Shown here: positions 16,964-26,937 of the stretch, piece after piece
Layout: each line of letters starts with the position of its first letter
Numbering within the stretch: the stretch's first letter is position 1
Source of the DNA: Paraburkholderia bonniea
GTDB taxonomy: Bacteria; Pseudomonadota; Gammaproteobacteria; Burkholderiales; Burkholderiaceae
Direction of reading: 5' to 3'
DNA: 64,000 nucleotides
Assembly: GCF_009455625.1 (NCBI RefSeq)
Contig: NZ_QPEQ01000001.1
Span: 1,426,001-1,490,000 of the forward strand
Made by a program: the position numbers and the translations under genes
Notes under the pieces: generated by a model
Seen by the model: only the letters and a program-made list of their open reading frames with translations
Databases searched by the model: none
Told to the model about the DNA's origin: nothing

Positions 16964-19507
16964 TCAGGTTTGAGGCAAGCGAATCATGCTTGCATCTTTG
17001 CGAATCAGCGTCGCAGCTTGCACCATTTGTTTGCATTGATGGGCAAGCTGTTTTAGCTCCGAAATCGCATCGGCCGAAACTTCCGCTGATTTTTCCGCTT
17101 CGATCACCATCGCATCGAGCTCGCGCGTCAGCTGTTTGGCGATGCTGGGCTGATCGGCCGGGGGCGCGACGCCGGCTTCCGCTTGAGTCAGCGTGTCACG
17201 GATCAGCGTGAGCGCATGTTGCAACGGTTGATAGACCGCGCCAGGGTTTTGGGCTGAGTTGCGTAGCAGCGGGGCGGCGGCGGTGATTTGCGACGCTAGT
17301 TCGTGGCTGCGCACGAGTAGGTCGTTGAGTTCGGGGACAAATTTCTGCGCTGCCTTGGGCTCTAGCATCATGCGCTGGAATGCCTGGCCCAGATTAGCGA
17401 ACGCGATGTGAACATTTTTGCGTGCCAGCCGATAGCGAAAATCGCGGTCGAGTGCGCTGACCACAGCCGCCGCAGCGGAAATCGCGCCGGGGGGCTTGCT
17501 GGCGGGGGTGGTGGGCGTGGCAAGAGAGGGCGTGGCGTTGGCTGGAGGCGCGCTCTCCAGGACGTGCATCGCGGGGGCCGGAAGGCTGGCCACCGGGGTG
17601 TTTGTGCTGGTGCCGGGGCTGGCAGTGGTTGATGTGGCTGGAGTGGTTGATGTGGCCGTAACCGCTGTTGTTGCCGCTGCCGCTGTTGCTACTGTGGCCG
17701 TAACCGCTACGTTCGCACTTGCCGCCGCTACGGGCGTTTTGCCGCTGCTTTGGCTGCCCGGTGCTGCGGCCGGGACCAAAGCAGCGCTGGGCTTGCCACC
17801 CCACCACCAACTGGCTTCGAGATACTGGCGCGTGGCGGCGATCATGTCGTTGACCAGCTTGCCCATCAAGCGGTATTCCCAGTACGGAAACAGATGGCTT
17901 GCGGCAATGGCGATGGCGCAGCCGACCACCGTATCAATGGCTCGCTCACCGATGATCCGCATGCTGCCAGGCGCGAGCAGATGGAACATTAGCAGCACGT
18001 ACGATGAAGTGAACACGACGCTAGCCGTGTAGTTGAACAGCAGCAGGCTGTAGCTCATCACCATTGAAGCGAACATCGCCACGATTAGCAGGTGGGGCTC
18101 CTTGACGAACATCATCAGCGTGATGCTGGCGGCGCAGCCGATCAGCGTACCGATGATCCGCTGACTATTGCGTTGTTTAGTGAGCGAGTAGCCCGGTTTC
18201 AAAATGATGACGGTTGTCATCACGATCCAATAAGCGTTGGTGAGCGGCAGCAGCCGCCCTAGCCAGAAACCGGTGGCGACCGCGATCGTGACGCGCAGCG
18301 CATGGCGGAAGCTGGGCGAGGCCATCGTCAGGTTCGAAAAAATCTGCAGAAACGGAACCCGCCGGCTGGAAACGAAGCGCGAGAGCGCCTGGTCTATGCG
18401 TAGTTCGGTTTCAGTGGTGTTGGCCTCGTTCGAGAGGCTTGCGCGCATTTTGTCGATCAGGCGAGTGGAGCTCCAGATACGCCGGAACGTCGCCGAAACC
18501 GCCGCGTAGGCCTCCGGATTTTTCGCTGGCAGGTCTTGCCGGCGCATTTGCTCAAGTTCGAATTCAATCGCGCGCAATTCGGCTTTCACATTGGTGCGCA
18601 TGCGTGGCGCACGGCTTTGCAGCACCGCGAGGCCGATGTCTTCGAGATCAGCCGCGGCCTTGCGGATCAGGTCACGATAAAAAATCATCAGATCCGAGCC
18701 GCCGAACGTATTGCGCGCCAGCGGGTAATCGGTGTGGGCACCGACGAACAACTCGTGCAGGTCGACGGTATTGATAAACAGGTTGAACAGCATCGTGCGG
18801 CGCGGGTTGAGCTTGCCGCTTTTGAGCTGGGGCAGATTGCGCAGCACGATATCGCGCGCGGCATCCTGGCGTTCGACGGCGGCGATCTGGCGCGCTACGA
18901 GGTTGCGGTAGCACTCGTCCAGATCGTTGTCGATGTCGTAAAAATCGGCTCGGGCGAGCAGATAATCCGCGCAGGCAAATACGCTTTCGGCTAGCGCTTG
19001 TTGTTCGATGCGCTGCATTTGCCAGCGGCTGACCAGCGTCGACCAGTAGGTGTACCAGAGGCCGCCAGCCAGAATCCATGCGGCATTGACCAGCGCCTGC
19101 ATGGGCGTGAAGTGCTCTTCAAGCGTCATGATCATCATGAAGAGCGTGGCGAAGCTGATCTGCGGCCAGCGGTTGCCGTACACCACGATTAGCGAGAGCA
19201 CGAAGGTCAGTGGCACCACGGTGGCCCAGAGCGCCACCGGGTTCACCGTGGCCAGCCCGGTGGCCAGCGCGGCCAGAAAGCCAATCACCGAACACGCGAG
19301 CATTTCATTGTGTTTGTATTTCAGCGGCCCGGGCATGTCGACGACGCATGCGCCAAGCGCGCCGGTGGCAATCGTGAAACCTAATTCACGGTTGTGAAAC
19401 ACAATCAGGCATAGTACGGCGGGCAATGAAACACCGACTGCGATGCGCAAACCGCCATAAAAATACTGGCTATATAAGAATTTTTTGATTTCAACCGAAT
19501 AGCGCAT
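16964..19507 (-). CDS. FUSC-family inner-membrane transporter (YccS/AaeB-like)
   Basis: An 847-residue protein with the two-module layout of FUSC transporters, which export aromatic acids or related compounds. N-terminal membrane block: about six helices in residues 15-155 (for example GLRIAVGVSLPAVLCLIVF). A cytoplasmic helical region follows at about 160-400. The second membrane block (HALRVTIAVATGFWLGRLLP to IGERAIDTVVGCAIAIAAS) contains the FUSC signature region with YWIVMTTVIILKPGYSLTKQ. Odd: near residues 570-680 a Pro/Ala/Thr/Ser/Val-rich low-complexity linker interrupts the C-terminal cytoplasmic domain. No membrane-fusion partner is adjacent, unlike aaeAB. Substrate unknown. Confidence 0.88.
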   Translation of the reverse strand: MRYSVEIKKFLYSQYFYGGLRIAVGVSLPAVLCLIVFHNRELGFTIATGALGACVVDMPGPLKYKHNEMLACSVIGFLAALATGLATVNPVALWATVVPLTFVLSLIVVYGNRWPQISFATLFMMIMTLEEHFTPMQALVNAAWILAGGLWYTYWSTLVSRWQMQRIEQQALAESVFACADYLLARADFYDIDNDLDECYRNLVARQIAAVERQDAARDIVLRNLPQLKSGKLNPRRTMLFNLFINTVDLHELFVGAHTDYPLARNTFGGSDLMIFYRDLIRKAAADLEDIGLAVLQSRAPRMRTNVKAELRAIEFELEQMRRQDLPAKNPEAYAAVSATFRRIWSSTRLIDKMRASLSNEANTTETELRIDQALSRFVSSRRVPFLQIFSNLTMASPSFRHALRVTIAVATGFWLGRLLPLTNAYWIVMTTVIILKPGYSLTKQRNSQRIIGTLIGCAASITLMMFVKEPHLLIVAMFASMVMSYSLLLFNYTASVVFTSSYVLLMFHLLAPGSMRIIGERAIDTVVGCAIAIAASHLFPYWEYRLMGKLVNDMIAATRQYLEASWWWGGKPSAALVPAAAPGSQSSGKTPVAAASANVAVTATVATAAAATTAVTATSTTPATSTTASPGTSTNTPVASLPAPAMHVLESAPPANATPSLATPTTPASKPPGAISAAAAVVSALDRDFRYRLARKNVHIAFANLGQAFQRMMLEPKAAQKFVPELNDLLVRSHELASQITAAAPLLRNSAQNPGAVYQPLQHALTLIRDTLTQAEAGVAPPADQPSIAKQLTRELDAMVIEAEKSAEVSADAISELKQLAHQCKQMVQAATLIRKDASMIRLPQT

Positions 19508-19717
19508 CGACTGCCTGGATTTTCGTGCGGAGAAAAGAGCGACGTGATGAGGAGGCCCTGCTTCAGGCTGGCGTCGAGTCTAACTGATTTTGCTGCGCTT
19601 CTGAGCTCATCCATCTGGCTGACTAGGCCGCTGCAAGGGCCTTTGCTATGCTCGGCGCTTCCTTTTATGTGCGGCCCATGAACTGATCTTTGGCTGCTGG
19701 TTTTTTTCGTGGGCTCC

Positions 19718-22700
19718 ATGCTTGAGATCTTCTATTCGAACCGGTATGAAACGCTGCTTGACGCACTGCTTGCAGACCTGAGCCAGGCTTCACCCGGGCC
19801 GTGGTCGGCTCAGCCAGTCATTGTGGCGAGCGCGGCAATGCGGCGCAACCTCGAACTGGCGCTGGCTGAGCGCGAAGGTATTTGCGCGAATTTCGAATTC
19901 GGCTATCTGGCGCAATGGCTCTGGGCGCGTATTGGCGGTGTGATTCCAGTGCCAGCACAGTCGCCGTTCGCCCCTGACCGGCTGGTGTGGCGCTGCTACC
20001 GGCTGCTTGGCGCGGCCGCTGGTGCTGATGACGTTGATGGTGCTGATGAAACCGCCCCCTGGCGCAGCTCGCAACGGCTGCGCAGCTATCTCGATGCGGC
20101 GGATGCGCCCATGCGCTATGAACTCGCACGACGTGTCGCCACGGTGTTCGACCACTATCTAACGTACCGTCCCGAATGGCTGCTGCACTGGCAAAAAGGC
20201 GGCTCTATCTTTGCTGGAGGCGGTGCGCTCGAAGGCGGCCCGCAACTGGCCGGAGCGGGTGCCGCTGCGCGCGAGGATGAGCGCTGGCAAGCCGCACTGT
20301 GGCGCGCATTGCTTGCCGAACTGGCAGGCGATGCCCACGGCACGAGCAAGGGCACGAGCACGGCGCTGCCGCCCGCGTACCGGTTTCTCGCTGAAATCGC
20401 CCAGTACGATCTTGATACGCTCGCGCGTGCGCGCTGGCCTGGGTCGGTCAGCATCCTTGCCTTGCCCACCATGCCGCCACTGCATGTGGCGTTGCTGCGC
20501 GAGCTCTCGCGCTGGATCGACGTGCGGTTGTATGTCATCAATCCTTGCCGCGAATTCTGGTTCGATATCGTCAGCCAGGGCCGCCTTGAAGCGCTGGATG
20601 TCGCGGGGCAACGTGATTTCCAGGAAGTCGGTCATCCGTTGCTCGCGCAATGGGGGCGGCAAACCCAGGCGCAGTTGCACATGCTGCATGAACTGACCGA
20701 GCGCACGGCTTCGGTCGAAGCGGCGCATTACACCCCCAATCCCGCGCCCACCTGGCTGGCGGCGATCCAGAACGCAATGCTTGACCTGAGCCCCGAAGAT
20801 TCCAGCGATGCCCCCGTGCTCGATGCTGGAATCGAAGTCCATGTGTGCCATAGCCTGTCGCGTCAGCTTGAAGTGCTGCACGACCGGCTGCTCGACTGGT
20901 TCGAAGCCTACGATGATCTGCAGCCGTCCGACGTGCTGGTCGCGTTTCCTGATCTGGGGGCAGCGAGCCCGCTGATCGACGCGATTTTTGGCGCTGAGCC
21001 CGGCGCTGACACCCGGCGTATTCCCTATCGCATCACGGGCCTGCCGCCCTCACAGGCGAACCCTTTGGCCCGTGTGCTGCTCGACTGGCTGGCGCTGGCT
21101 GAGTTCGGGGTGAATGCGTCGGCGTTGATCGAATGGCTGCGTGTCGATGCGATTGCCGCGCGTTATGGCATCGACGCGGCCGCCCTTGAAACCGTGCAAG
21201 GCTGGTTGCTGGCAGCGGGCGCGCGTCGCGGATTTGCTCCTGCTGTCTCGCTGGACCCAGCGGTGCCACCCGCTCGCCATACTTTCGCGGATGCGCTGAT
21301 GCGGTTGTTTCTTGGCTACGCGATGCCCGAGGGGGCGGAACCCGTGGCGGGCTGGCTGCCGGTTGATGGCGCGGATGAAGGCTCGGACGCACAACTGCTG
21401 GGCTGCCTGACGCGCTTTATCGACGACCTTGAAGCGTTTGCTGCGCATTGCGCCAACGCTCATACACCAGCGGCATGGAGCCAACTGCTGCTGGAAACGC
21501 TGACCACCTGTTTCGACGACGGCATCAACTTTGCCGCTGCGCTGGCCGAAGTGCGTGCCGCGATTGATGCGATGGGCGAAGCGATGCACGCAGGTGCCGC
21601 CGGGATGCCGCTGCCCGCTGCGGTGGTACGGGCAGCGCTCGCCGAAGCACTGGATGACCCGGCGCGCGGTGGCGTGCCTTGGGGCAGCGTGACGTTTTCA
21701 TCGCTGACCAGCTTGCGTGGATTGCCTTACCGCATCGTGTGTCTGCTCGGCATGGACGATGGCATGCTGCCCAGCCTCGCACGTGCCGACGAATTCGATC
21801 TGATGGCGGCGTTTTCCCGTCCGGGCGACCGGCAACGCCGCGACGACGAGCGCAACCTGTTTCTCGATTTGCTGCTGGCCGCTCGTGACCACCTGTTGCT
21901 GGCCTACACCGGCCGCAGTATTCGTGACAACGCCCCGTTACCCCCTGCTGCGCTGGTCGACGAATTGCTCGACCATCTCGGGGCCATCGTCGCAGGCGAG
22001 GGGGCTAGCCCCAGCGAGCGTCACGCTGCCCGACAGCGCTTTATCGTTGAGCATCCGTTACAGCCGTTTGCCGCCGATTACTTCAGCGCCGGCGGCGCGT
22101 TATTTTCTTACGACCGTGAGCGAGCCAGGCTCGCGGGTCTACTGGCTGATCCGGCGCGAATCCGGTTAGCGCGGCCATTCTTCACTCAGCCTTTGCCTGC
22201 CATCAATGCAACGGAACTGGCGTTCGATGATTTGCAGCGCTTCTGGCGTCATCCCGCCCGCGCCTTGCTGCGTGACCGGCTCGGTATCGTGCTGTGGTCG
22301 GAGGCGGGCGAGTTGCCTGAGACCGAACCATTTGATCTGGACTATGCAGGCCGTGACGCGCTTGCCAGCCGGCTGTTACCCGTCCTGCTGGAAGCAGGCA
22401 CGGGGCCCGTTGCCCTGGAACGGGTGCAGCGGCTTGCTGCCGCGAGTCCCGAGCTGCCAGGCGGAGCGACCGGCAAGGTCTGGCAAAGCCGCGAAATCGA
22501 CGCGCTACACCGGCTGGCGCTCGGTGTGCAGCATGAGATGGCCGGTGGCGTGGAGCGCGTGCCGTTTGTGCTGGAGGTGCGCTCATGCTGGCCTGAGACA
22601 GATGGCGTGGCGTTGTTTGGTGAGCATGACGAAGCTTTGCGGGCCGCCGCCCAAGGGCCGGTGCAATTACACGGCACCCTGAATGTGCTGAGTCAGACCG

Positions 22701-23137
22701 GGCAAATCATCTTCCGCTACGCCAGGCCCACGGCACGCGATTACCTCTTTGCCTGGCTGGCCCATCTCGCGTATTGCGCGGTGCGCCCGGACGGCCCGTG
22801 CCGCACGGTTTGGTATGGCCTTGATGAGCGTTTCGAGTTCACGCCGGTTGAGGCCCCACAGCAACAGCTTGCGTCACTTGTCGCGTTGTTTCGCGCGGGG
22901 CAGCAATGGCCGCTGGCTTTTTTCCCGAAAAGCGCTTGGGCCAAAATCAACGACGGCGCTTCAGCTGCACGCAGCGTGTGGCTGAGCGACCGGGTACGAG
23001 GTGAAGCGGATGATCCCGTGCTCCGGCTGGCGTGGCGCGGCTTGCCCCTCACGCTTGATGACGCGCTCGATGAACCCTTTAGCACCCTGGCGGGAATCGT
23101 ATTCGAACCGCTTGTGCGTCATCTGCAGGAGGCGTGA
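19718..23137 (+). CDS. recC: RecBCD subunit RecC
   Basis: Chi-recognition subunit of the RecBCD helicase-nuclease that processes double-strand breaks for RecA. 1139 residues from the ATG giving MLEIFYSNRYETLL; a GTG three codons earlier is also open. The N-terminus (IFYSNRYETLLDALLADL, IVASAAMRRNLELALAEREG) and the central GSVTFSSLTSLRGLPYRIVC and LLGMDDGMLP motifs are characteristic of RecC, as is the inactivated helicase-like fold without a Walker A motif. First gene of a tight recC-recB-recD-arfB cluster in which successive genes overlap by one to four bases. Confidence 0.95.
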   Translation: MLEIFYSNRYETLLDALLADLSQASPGPWSAQPVIVASAAMRRNLELALAEREGICANFEFGYLAQWLWARIGGVIPVPAQSPFAPDRLVWRCYRLLGAAAGADDVDGADETAPWRSSQRLRSYLDAADAPMRYELARRVATVFDHYLTYRPEWLLHWQKGGSIFAGGGALEGGPQLAGAGAAAREDERWQAALWRALLAELAGDAHGTSKGTSTALPPAYRFLAEIAQYDLDTLARARWPGSVSILALPTMPPLHVALLRELSRWIDVRLYVINPCREFWFDIVSQGRLEALDVAGQRDFQEVGHPLLAQWGRQTQAQLHMLHELTERTASVEAAHYTPNPAPTWLAAIQNAMLDLSPEDSSDAPVLDAGIEVHVCHSLSRQLEVLHDRLLDWFEAYDDLQPSDVLVAFPDLGAASPLIDAIFGAEPGADTRRIPYRITGLPPSQANPLARVLLDWLALAEFGVNASALIEWLRVDAIAARYGIDAAALETVQGWLLAAGARRGFAPAVSLDPAVPPARHTFADALMRLFLGYAMPEGAEPVAGWLPVDGADEGSDAQLLGCLTRFIDDLEAFAAHCANAHTPAAWSQLLLETLTTCFDDGINFAAALAEVRAAIDAMGEAMHAGAAGMPLPAAVVRAALAEALDDPARGGVPWGSVTFSSLTSLRGLPYRIVCLLGMDDGMLPSLARADEFDLMAAFSRPGDRQRRDDERNLFLDLLLAARDHLLLAYTGRSIRDNAPLPPAALVDELLDHLGAIVAGEGASPSERHAARQRFIVEHPLQPFAADYFSAGGALFSYDRERARLAGLLADPARIRLARPFFTQPLPAINATELAFDDLQRFWRHPARALLRDRLGIVLWSEAGELPETEPFDLDYAGRDALASRLLPVLLEAGTGPVALERVQRLAAASPELPGGATGKVWQSREIDALHRLALGVQHEMAGGVERVPFVLEVRSCWPETDGVALFGEHDEALRAAAQGPVQLHGTLNVLSQTGQIIFRYARPTARDYLFAWLAHLAYCAVRPDGPCRTVWYGLDERFEFTPVEAPQQQLASLVALFRAGQQWPLAFFPKSAWAKINDGASAARSVWLSDRVRGEADDPVLRLAWRGLPLTLDDALDEPFSTLAGIVFEPLVRHLQEA

Positions 23138-26100
23138 TGAGCGGCTTGACAGCGGGCTTCATAGCGAGCCAGGCAGCGGGCGCACAGGAACAGGAGCTGG
23201 ATGTCTTTGCCTGTGCACTCGAAGGCGTGAACCAGATTGAGGCCTCAGCCGGGACAGGCAAGACTTGGAACATTTGCGCGCTCTATGTGCGTTTGCTGCT
23301 CGAACAGCGCCTGAATGCTGACCAGATTCTGGTCGTCACCTTCACCAAAGCCGCCACAGCTGAATTGCACGAACGGATTCGCGCCCGTTTGACACAACTG
23401 CTACGCGCGCTTGAAACCGGCGCTGACGATGACGATCCGTTTCTCGTCCGCCTCTTCGACACCACGCTCGCGCTGCAAGGCGGGGTTGAGCGCGAGATGG
23501 CGCAAAAGCTCGTCCGGCGTGCGCTTGGCACCTTTGACCAGGCGGCGATTCACACCATCCACGCGTTTTGCCAGCGCGCGCTGCAAGAAGCGCCGTTTGC
23601 TGCGGCCATGCCATTTGCGTTCGAAATGGACGCTGACGATGCCGCGCTGCGCTTTGAACTAGCAGCGGATTTCTGGCGTGAACAGGTGGAGCCAGTCGCC
23701 GCGGCACACCCGGCCTTCGCTGCATGGCTGGTGGCGCGGCGGGCTGGCCCGGCGGCGCTTGATGTGCAATTGGGGCGGCGTTTGAAAAAGCCACTGGCGC
23801 AATTGCGCTGGGGCTTCAGTGGCATGCCAGAAACCGTTGGACACGCTGACGCTGAGCCGCAGGCCAGATTTGCCGCATTGCACGCGCTGTGGCTCGCGCA
23901 ACGGGCTGTGCTGGCCGATCTGCTGGCCGCAGCCGCGGCGAGCCTGAGCCGCACCTCGCATAAACCAGAAGCAGTGAGCGCCGCATTTGCGGCATGGGAC
24001 GACTACTTTGCCCAGGGCCAGCACGACGAAGCCCCGCCACGGGCAGCGTTGAAGCTGACAGCCAGTGCACTGGCGAAAGCCACCAAAGTGCGCCATGAAC
24101 CTCCAGAGCATGCTTTTTTCACGCTAGCCGACGAGTTCAGCGCCGCCGTGCTTGCCGCCGATGAGTTGCAGCAACGGCGCTGGCTGACTTTGCTGCAGCG
24201 CTGGCTCGAACATGCTCCGACGGAGCTGGCGGCGCGCAAGCGGGCTCGGCGGGTGGTGTCGTTCGATGACTTGCTGTCGAATCTGTTTCATGCGCTCGCG
24301 GCGCATCCGTGGCTCGCTAGCGCGTTGCGCGCGCGCTACCCGGCAGCGCTGATTGACGAGTTTCAAGACACCGATCCGCTCCAGTTTTCGATTTTCAACC
24401 GCATCTTTGCGCCAGATGGCCCTCTCTTTCTGGTGGGTGATCCGAAGCAGGCCATCTACAGTTTTCGGGCCGCCGATCTGCATACCTATCTTGCGGCGCG
24501 TGCGGCAGCGACCATGCGTTACACGCTAGCGCTCAACCAGCGCTCCAGCGCACCGGTCGTCGCGGCCTGCAACCAGATATTCAGCGCTAACCCGGATGGC
24601 TTTGTGCTTGAGGGGTTGAAGTACCAGCCGGTGCGTGCCGGGCAGCGGCTACGTGTGCCTCTGTCTGACACGGCTACGGCATGGCCTTTTGCTGCTGAAT
24701 CCTCCGTCGCACCCGCCGACGGTTTTCGTCTCTGGATGCTGCCTGAAGGCGCAGAGGTCTTAAGCAAACGCGACGCACAGCACGCAGCGAGTACCGCCTG
24801 CGCAGCTGAGATCGTGCGTCTGTTGCGCGGCGCACGCGAAGGTACCGTGCGTCTTGGAGAGATGTCGCTGGCACCCGGCAATATCGCGGTGCTGGTACAG
24901 ACCCATCGCCAGGGCAGCCTGGTGAAAGCGATCCTGGCGCAATGGGGCGTGGGCAGCGTTGAGCTGGCTCAAGCATCTGTCTTTGCCACGCCAGAGGCTG
25001 AGCAGATCGAACGCGTGCTCCATGCGATTGAAACCCCGGGCGACTTGCGCCGCCTGCGCTCAGCACTCTCTACCGACTGGATTGGGCTCGACGCGCTGAC
25101 GCTGTGGCAGCAACAGGCGAGTGAGGCAGCTGCCCCCGTTGCCGCGCTTGAATCTACGTTCGAGGCAGCTCAGGCGCTGGATGCGATGGCCTGGGTCGAA
25201 CGCTTTTCGCGTTATCGCGCGCTTTGGCGCGAGCGCGGTTTCGCGGTGATGTGGCGCACCCTGCTGCGCGAACTGGGCATCGCGCAGCAACTTGCGGCGG
25301 GAGCCGATGGCGAGCGCCGGCTGACCAACGCCAGCCACCTGGCCGAACTGCTGCAAGCCCGCGTCGCGGCGCAGCCCGGGATTGCGCCGACGCTACGCTG
25401 GTTCGCCGCGCAACGCGCGCAGGGCGGGGGGGAAGAAGCTCAGTTACGGCTCGAATCTGACCGCAACCTGGTGCAGATCGTGACCGTGCACAAAGCCAAA
25501 GGACTGGAATATGCGGTGGTGTTTTGCCCATTTTTGAATGACGGCGCGTTACGCGAGCCACCTGCGTCAGGATTGCCCGACGCCCGCGAATACCACGATG
25601 AAACCGGTGCAGCTGTGCTGCATTACGGCTGCGATGACGATCAGGCGGAACGTGCCGCAAACGCCGCCAGGCGAGAGCAGGCCGCTGAACGGGTACGGCT
25701 GGCGTATGTCGCGCTGACCCGGGCGGTGTACCGCTGCTACGTGGTGGGCGGGCCCTATCTGATTGCCCGTTCGACCAAAGAATCGCGCCGCAGCGTGCTG
25801 AACTGGCTGATGGCAGGAAACGGCTATGCGATTGACGACTGGTTGGCCGAGCCACCCGACGAAAGCACGCTGGCACAACGCTGGCGTGATCTGGCGCATG
25901 GTCCGCTGACGCTAGAGGCGTTGCCCATACCTGAGCGCTGCATTCCGCTTGAGCCGCAGCAGGTGGGCAACGGCGCGATCCAGGCGCGCACGAGCCACCG
26001 GCTGGTGCGTGAAGCCTGGCGGATGGCGAGTTTTAGCGGAATGATCGCGGCGGGCGCGCGTATGGGACAAGGTGCGGGGCAGAATGCAGGGCCTGCTGCG

Positions 26101-26937
26101 GTGCCTGGGCTGGCGGACGACAGCCATCCTGACCACGACCAGATTGCGGCGAGCCTGACGTCGGCGCGAGCCTTGGCACCAGCCGCGCTAACGCTGGCAG
26201 CCGACGACATCCTCGGGTTCCCACGCGGCCCAGCCGCAGGTGAATGCCTGCACAGGATGTTCGAGCTAGCCGATTTTTCTGACCCGGCAACCTGGCCGGA
26301 AGCGATTCAACGTGCGTTGCGGGAGCGGCCTGTCACGGCGTCACCCGCGCTGGCACTCCGTTTGCCGCTGATGATGCAGAGCCTGCTGGCCGATGTTAGT
26401 GCGGCCGAGCTAGTGCCGGGCATGCAGCTCAGGCAACTTGACAGCGCCCGCAGGCTCAATGAACTGGCCTTTCTGTTTCCTGCCCGAGCTCTTGATTTCA
26501 ACGCATTGCGTGCAGGGCTGAGCGTCGCGGGCTACCCCGGCGTAGCACTTGAAGCGGGGATGCTGCGTGGCTTCGTCAAAGGCTTTATCGACATGGTGGT
26601 TGAGCACGATGGACGTTTCTGGATCATTGACTGGAAATCCAACCATCTTGGCGAAACAGCCGCCGACTACGCCGCCGCGCCGCTAGATAACGCAATGGCG
26701 CAGCACGCATATCACCTGCAAGCGTTGCTCTATACGCTGGCGTTGCATCGCTACCTGAAAATCCGGGTAAGCGGCTATACCTACGAAACCCATCTTGGAG
26801 GCTATCTGTATCTGTTTGTGCGAGGGGTGAGGCCGACGTGGCGTGATGCCGATGGAGCGGCGGGAGTGCATGCACGGCGTCCGGATGCCGCGCTGATTAC
26901 CTGGTTAGACGGCTTGATGGATGGAGTGGCACCATGA
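23137..26937 (+). CDS. recB: RecBCD subunit RecB (helicase and nuclease)
   Basis: 3'-5' helicase and nuclease subunit. 1266 residues from an ATG whose A is the last base of the recC stop, behind AGGAGG. Helicase motifs in order: Walker A EASAGTGKTW (about residues 35-44), VVTFTKAATAELHERIR, LIDEFQDTDPLQF (about 404-416), VGDPKQAIYSFRAAD, VTVHKAKGLEYAVVF and RLAYVALTRAVYRC. The C-terminal nuclease domain carries GFIDMVVEHDGRFWIIDWKS (about residues 1147-1166), with the Asp and Asp-x-Lys residues that bind magnesium and cut DNA. It also loads RecA after Chi. All catalytic motifs look intact. Confidence 0.96.
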   Translation: MSGLTAGFIASQAAGAQEQELDVFACALEGVNQIEASAGTGKTWNICALYVRLLLEQRLNADQILVVTFTKAATAELHERIRARLTQLLRALETGADDDDPFLVRLFDTTLALQGGVEREMAQKLVRRALGTFDQAAIHTIHAFCQRALQEAPFAAAMPFAFEMDADDAALRFELAADFWREQVEPVAAAHPAFAAWLVARRAGPAALDVQLGRRLKKPLAQLRWGFSGMPETVGHADAEPQARFAALHALWLAQRAVLADLLAAAAASLSRTSHKPEAVSAAFAAWDDYFAQGQHDEAPPRAALKLTASALAKATKVRHEPPEHAFFTLADEFSAAVLAADELQQRRWLTLLQRWLEHAPTELAARKRARRVVSFDDLLSNLFHALAAHPWLASALRARYPAALIDEFQDTDPLQFSIFNRIFAPDGPLFLVGDPKQAIYSFRAADLHTYLAARAAATMRYTLALNQRSSAPVVAACNQIFSANPDGFVLEGLKYQPVRAGQRLRVPLSDTATAWPFAAESSVAPADGFRLWMLPEGAEVLSKRDAQHAASTACAAEIVRLLRGAREGTVRLGEMSLAPGNIAVLVQTHRQGSLVKAILAQWGVGSVELAQASVFATPEAEQIERVLHAIETPGDLRRLRSALSTDWIGLDALTLWQQQASEAAAPVAALESTFEAAQALDAMAWVERFSRYRALWRERGFAVMWRTLLRELGIAQQLAAGADGERRLTNASHLAELLQARVAAQPGIAPTLRWFAAQRAQGGGEEAQLRLESDRNLVQIVTVHKAKGLEYAVVFCPFLNDGALREPPASGLPDAREYHDETGAAVLHYGCDDDQAERAANAARREQAAERVRLAYVALTRAVYRCYVVGGPYLIARSTKESRRSVLNWLMAGNGYAIDDWLAEPPDESTLAQRWRDLAHGPLTLEALPIPERCIPLEPQQVGNGAIQARTSHRLVREAWRMASFSGMIAAGARMGQGAGQNAGPAAVPGLADDSHPDHDQIAASLTSARALAPAALTLAADDILGFPRGPAAGECLHRMFELADFSDPATWPEAIQRALRERPVTASPALALRLPLMMQSLLADVSAAELVPGMQLRQLDSARRLNELAFLFPARALDFNALRAGLSVAGYPGVALEAGMLRGFVKGFIDMVVEHDGRFWIIDWKSNHLGETAADYAAAPLDNAMAQHAYHLQALLYTLALHRYLKIRVSGYTYETHLGGYLYLFVRGVRPTWRDADGAAGVHARRPDAALITWLDGLMDGVAP

